Source: Actinomycetota bacterium (GTDB lineage Bacteria > Actinomycetota > Humimicrobiia > Humimicrobiales > Humimicrobiaceae). From it: 7,360 nt of DNA. The stretch lies in contig JAMCSM010000117.1 of NCBI GenBank assembly GCA_023380915.1, forward strand, positions 1 to 7,360. Reading direction: 5' to 3'. The translations under genes and the position numbers were made by a program. The notes below the pieces were generated by a model that was not told where the DNA came from, did not search any database, and saw only the letters and a list, made by a program, of their open reading frames with translations. This document shows, piece after piece, positions 6,154 through 7,360 of this stretch. Position 1 is the stretch's first letter. Every line of letters starts with the position of its first letter.

Positions 6154-6207
6154 GGCTGCGATACTTTTCCTTAATATGGGCGCTTGGGATAAGTGGAGCC
6201 AAAAGCG
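6154..6207 (+). ncRNA. Structured leader RNA element of no recognised class, riboswitch-like architecture
   Basis: 6151-6230 is 48% G+C while 6061-6150 is about 9% G+C, the usual sign of a structured RNA in an A+T-rich genome. CGC TTGG (6181-6187) can pair with CCAA (6199-6202) and GCG (6205-6207) around a two-A bulge. GGCT (6154-6157) can pair with AGCC (6197-6200), which would compete with or form a pseudoknot over that hairpin. The element sits about 55 nt after a consensus promoter start and runs directly into an intrinsic terminator, followed by a ribosome-binding site and a small gene. This is the layout of a termination-controlled riboswitch or an independent sRNA. It does not match conserved cores that I know (TPP, SAM-I, cobalamin, glycine, lysine, ZTP, fluoride, GEMM-I). 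A weak resemblance to c-di-GMP-II was considered and set aside. Confidence 0.5.
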
Positions 6208-6236
6208 AAACCGACTGAATAGGTCGGTTTTTATAT
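6208..6236 (+). terminator. Intrinsic terminator between the leader RNA and the lipoprotein gene
   Basis: AAACCGAC (6208-6215) and GTCGGTTT (6223-6230) form a perfect 8-bp stem with a 7-nt loop, followed by TTATATTTTT. It lies 32 nt before the lipoprotein ATG, so it either attenuates that gene or defines the 3' end of an RNA of about 135 nt. Confidence 0.75.
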
Positions 6237-6268
6237 TTTTATAGGCAATTTAAGTAAAGGAGAAGAAG

Positions 6269-6508
6269 ATGGGTAATAAATTATCATTAATATTAATATT
6301 AATACTGGTAGTCAGCCTTGGAGCAGGATGTTCCATGTATGGCAGATCAGAAGTTGTAAAGATAAACTGTTGTGGTGGTGATGTTAAAGAATTTTCGCTA
6401 GTAGATTATTCATATTTAGCTAAAAATGAGGGCGTCTATTTGGTTAATAGAACTACAGGAACACAAAATTACTTTTCTTATGACGAATTCTATAACATTG
6501 AATGGTAG
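6269..6508 (+). CDS. Small predicted lipoprotein of unknown function
   Basis: A 79-aa protein with an export signal: Lys4, a hydrophobic core LSLILILILVVSL (5-17), then LGAGC with the lipidation Cys at 21. The -3 residue is Gly rather than the preferred Leu, so the lipobox is slightly atypical. The mature part is about 59 residues and would be anchored on the outer face of the membrane. It has an adjacent cysteine pair with glycines (NCCGGD, 33-38) and several aromatic residues near the C-terminus, and no family is recognised. SD AAAGGAG (6256-6262) is 6 nt before the ATG, which supports real translation. It sits 32 nt after an intrinsic terminator, so its expression probably depends on read-through from the promoter at 6065, controlled by the upstream palindromes and RNA element. 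No downstream partner gene is co-transcribed closely. Confidence 0.75.
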   Translation: MGNKLSLILILILVVSLGAGCSMYGRSEVVKINCCGGDVKEFSLVDYSYLAKNEGVYLVNRTTGTQNYFSYDEFYNIEW

Positions 6509-6636
6509 TTTAGCATAAAGACGATTAGGGAACAGTTAGTTAAATAAGACCCATGGGAATATGAGGCTTAATTCTTTTAAAAGTATAAAAACCATGCTAC
6601 TTAGTTATATAAATTATTTTATAAAATTATTAAAAC

Positions 6637-6656
6637 AAGTCTTAATTGCTGACCCA
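6637..6656 (+). repeat. 20-bp direct repeat, copy 2, intergenic copy of the deoR-type 3' end
   Basis: This is the exact second copy of 4510-4529, 2127 bp downstream in the same orientation. In the same frame it reads VLIADP and then continues PGSGTSNFF to TAA at 6684-6686, so it looks like an alternative or original C-terminal end of the regulator. No integrase gene or inverted-repeat IS ends are visible between the copies. Confidence 0.9.
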
Positions 6657-6765
6657 CCAGGTAGTGGAACTTCGAACTTTTTTTAAAAGAACTGATTGAT
6701 TTAAAAAATTTGTTTCTCGGTAAACAATAATCACTGTTTCTATTTCCTTAATTTTATATACTAAA

Positions 6766-6774
6766 TGTTATAAT
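6766..6774 (+). promoter_or_regulatory. Putative extended -10 promoter of the MetH-activation-type gene
   Basis: TGT-TATAAT gives an extended -10 (TG at 6766-6767) and a perfect -10 hexamer (6769-6774). No good -35 lies at 16-18 nt, which extended -10 promoters can tolerate. The leader to the ATG at 6865 would be about 85 nt. Confidence 0.45.
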
Positions 6775-6864
6775 ATTTTTATAAATACAGATACTTTACT
6801 TTTGTCTGATGAAATAAAAATTTAATTAATAAAGCATAAAAATAAAAAGAGGAAAGGTATTGTT

Positions 6865-7360
6865 ATGATTTTAGAGAATATAAACCTTAAAATTCCTAAA
6901 GAAACTGGTAAGAATTTCCTGACAAAATTAATGGGTGGAAGATTAAACCCTCAGCTTGAAAAATTACTTGCTGATAAAAGTGAAATTTGTATTGATAGTA
7001 TTGAACCAAAGGCAATTTACTCAAATTATGAAATAGAAAAAGTAATTGGTGACTGCGTATATTTTAAATCAGGTAATATTTTTACGGGACCCAATATTTC
7101 AAAAATATTAACCGGATCGGAAACCTCAACTATTTTTATAACTACTCTGGGAAGTAGGATAGATAAAATAATAAAAGATGTAAGCGAAAGTGGTGACATG
7201 CTTTCCACTATCATAATGGATGCAATAACTACCGAACTATTAGGAATTCTTGGTAATTATGTAGGTGAGATCATAAAAAAAGAAGGTATCATGGAAAAAG
7301 GCTGGGGATCAACCTGCACATATTCTCCGGGTCAGTATAAATGGACAATTGAAGAACAAA
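6865..7360 (+). CDS. Stand-alone vitamin B12-dependent methionine synthase activation-domain protein, 5' part
   Basis: One hundred and sixty-five codons run open from ATG 6865 to the window edge, so the C-terminus is missing. SD AAAGG (6853-6857) lies 7 nt upstream. The N-terminal part contains ICIDSIEPKAIYSNYEIE. A helical middle includes TTLGSRIDKIIK and DAITTELLGILGNYVGE, and the last visible part is CTYSPGQYKWTIEEQ. The order LGxxID, then a long helix, then YSPG-W-x-EQ matches my knowledge of the short free-standing relatives of the MetH reactivation domain. In these the SPG segment corresponds to the SAM-binding RPAPGY motif of MetH. Such proteins occur in anaerobes beside corrinoid methyltransferases and are thought to reactivate or assist cobalamin methyl carriers. 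The neighbouring genes to the right are not visible. Assignment is by motif only. Confidence 0.8.
   Translation, partial: MILENINLKIPKETGKNFLTKLMGGRLNPQLEKLLADKSEICIDSIEPKAIYSNYEIEKVIGDCVYFKSGNIFTGPNISKILTGSETSTIFITTLGSRIDKIIKDVSESGDMLSTIIMDAITTELLGILGNYVGEIIKKEGIMEKGWGSTCTYSPGQYKWTIEEQ

Larger units (their letters stand above)
6509..6864. other. Intergenic region between the lipoprotein gene and the B12-related gene
   Basis: This 356-bp stretch has no convincing gene and no clear intrinsic terminator for the lipoprotein transcript. It contains the palindromes CCCATGGG (6550-6557) and CTTTTAAAAG (6574-6583). It also contains a 41-codon frame from ATG 6561 to TAA 6684-6686 whose last part includes the distal copy of the 20-bp deoR-end repeat. 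The right third is very A+T-rich and holds the promoter and SD of the next gene. Confidence 0.6.

Noticed and set aside
6154..6230. c-di-GMP-II riboswitch
   Set aside because: TTAAT-TGGGCGCTTG and GCGAAACCGAC loosely resemble parts of that class, but the conserved 5' GAAAC...TGA segment is absent. The ACCGAC here forms the terminator stem rather than the closing pseudoknot.
6561..6686. 41-codon frame MRLNSFKSIKTMLLSY... ending in VLIADPPGSGTSNFF as a real gene
   Set aside because: It has no SD and a low-complexity first half. The second half is explained by the copied regulator end, so it is treated as part of the repeat finding.
7026..7214. Minus-strand open frame opposite the B12-related gene
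   Set aside because: It is antisense to a frame with a good SD, promoter and family motifs, and its own peptide is not protein-like.
1..7360. CRISPR array, tRNA, rRNA, transposase or phage genes
   Set aside because: I saw no regularly spaced repeat arrays, cloverleaf-like sequences, IS terminal repeats or mobile-element proteins.

Overview
The window is A+T-rich bacterial DNA with tightly packed genes, Shine-Dalgarno sites of the AAGGAGG type, sigma-A-like promoters and intergenic DNA that falls to about 10% G+C. This suggests a low-GC Gram-positive such as a clostridium, or a similarly A+T-rich anaerobic candidate lineage. The MetH-activation-type protein at the right edge fits an anaerobe with corrinoid methyl-transfer metabolism. 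The organism cannot be named from the sequence.

Positions 1-3462 (minus strand) hold an apparent sugar or polyol catabolic operon. Its order of transcription is: xylose-isomerase-like TIM barrel protein (3462-2476), short-chain polyol/ketose dehydrogenase (2459-1683), FGGY-family sugar kinase (1657-107), then the first 29 codons of an unidentified gene that starts with TTG at 87 and leaves the window. Gaps are 16-25 bp. The reaction types suggest oxidation of a polyol or sugar, isomerisation or epimerisation of the ketose, then ATP-dependent phosphorylation. The actual substrate cannot be read from the sequence. A DeoR-family regulator (3738-4541, plus strand) is divergent from the operon across a 275-bp, roughly 89% A+T intergenic region and is its likely controller.

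Positions 4542-6864 are a patchwork. A Gfo/Idh/MocA-family oxidoreductase (5797-4679, minus) lies convergent to the regulator. Downstream of it is a 41-codon ORF of doubtful status. Upstream of it is a G+C-richer, codon-like fragment with no start codon (5825-5983), which looks like the tail of a lost gene and also carries an inverted repeat over the oxidoreductase promoter. Next, on the plus strand, come a 22-bp perfect palindrome, a near-consensus promoter with a second palindrome in its spacer, a 48% G+C structured RNA element that ends in an intrinsic terminator, and a small lipoprotein gene (6269-6508). A 20-bp exact direct repeat joins the 3' end of the deoR-type gene (4510-4529) to an intergenic copy at 6637-6656 in the same reading frame. 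This suggests that the roughly 2.1 kb between them was inserted or duplicated, or that the assembly has a repeat-induced join here.

Positions 6865-7360 hold the start of a stand-alone vitamin-B12-dependent methionine synthase activation-domain protein, which runs off the right edge.

The best candidates for something undescribed are the palindrome-controlled structured leader RNA with its tiny lipoprotein, and the direct-repeat-bounded segment that contains it.
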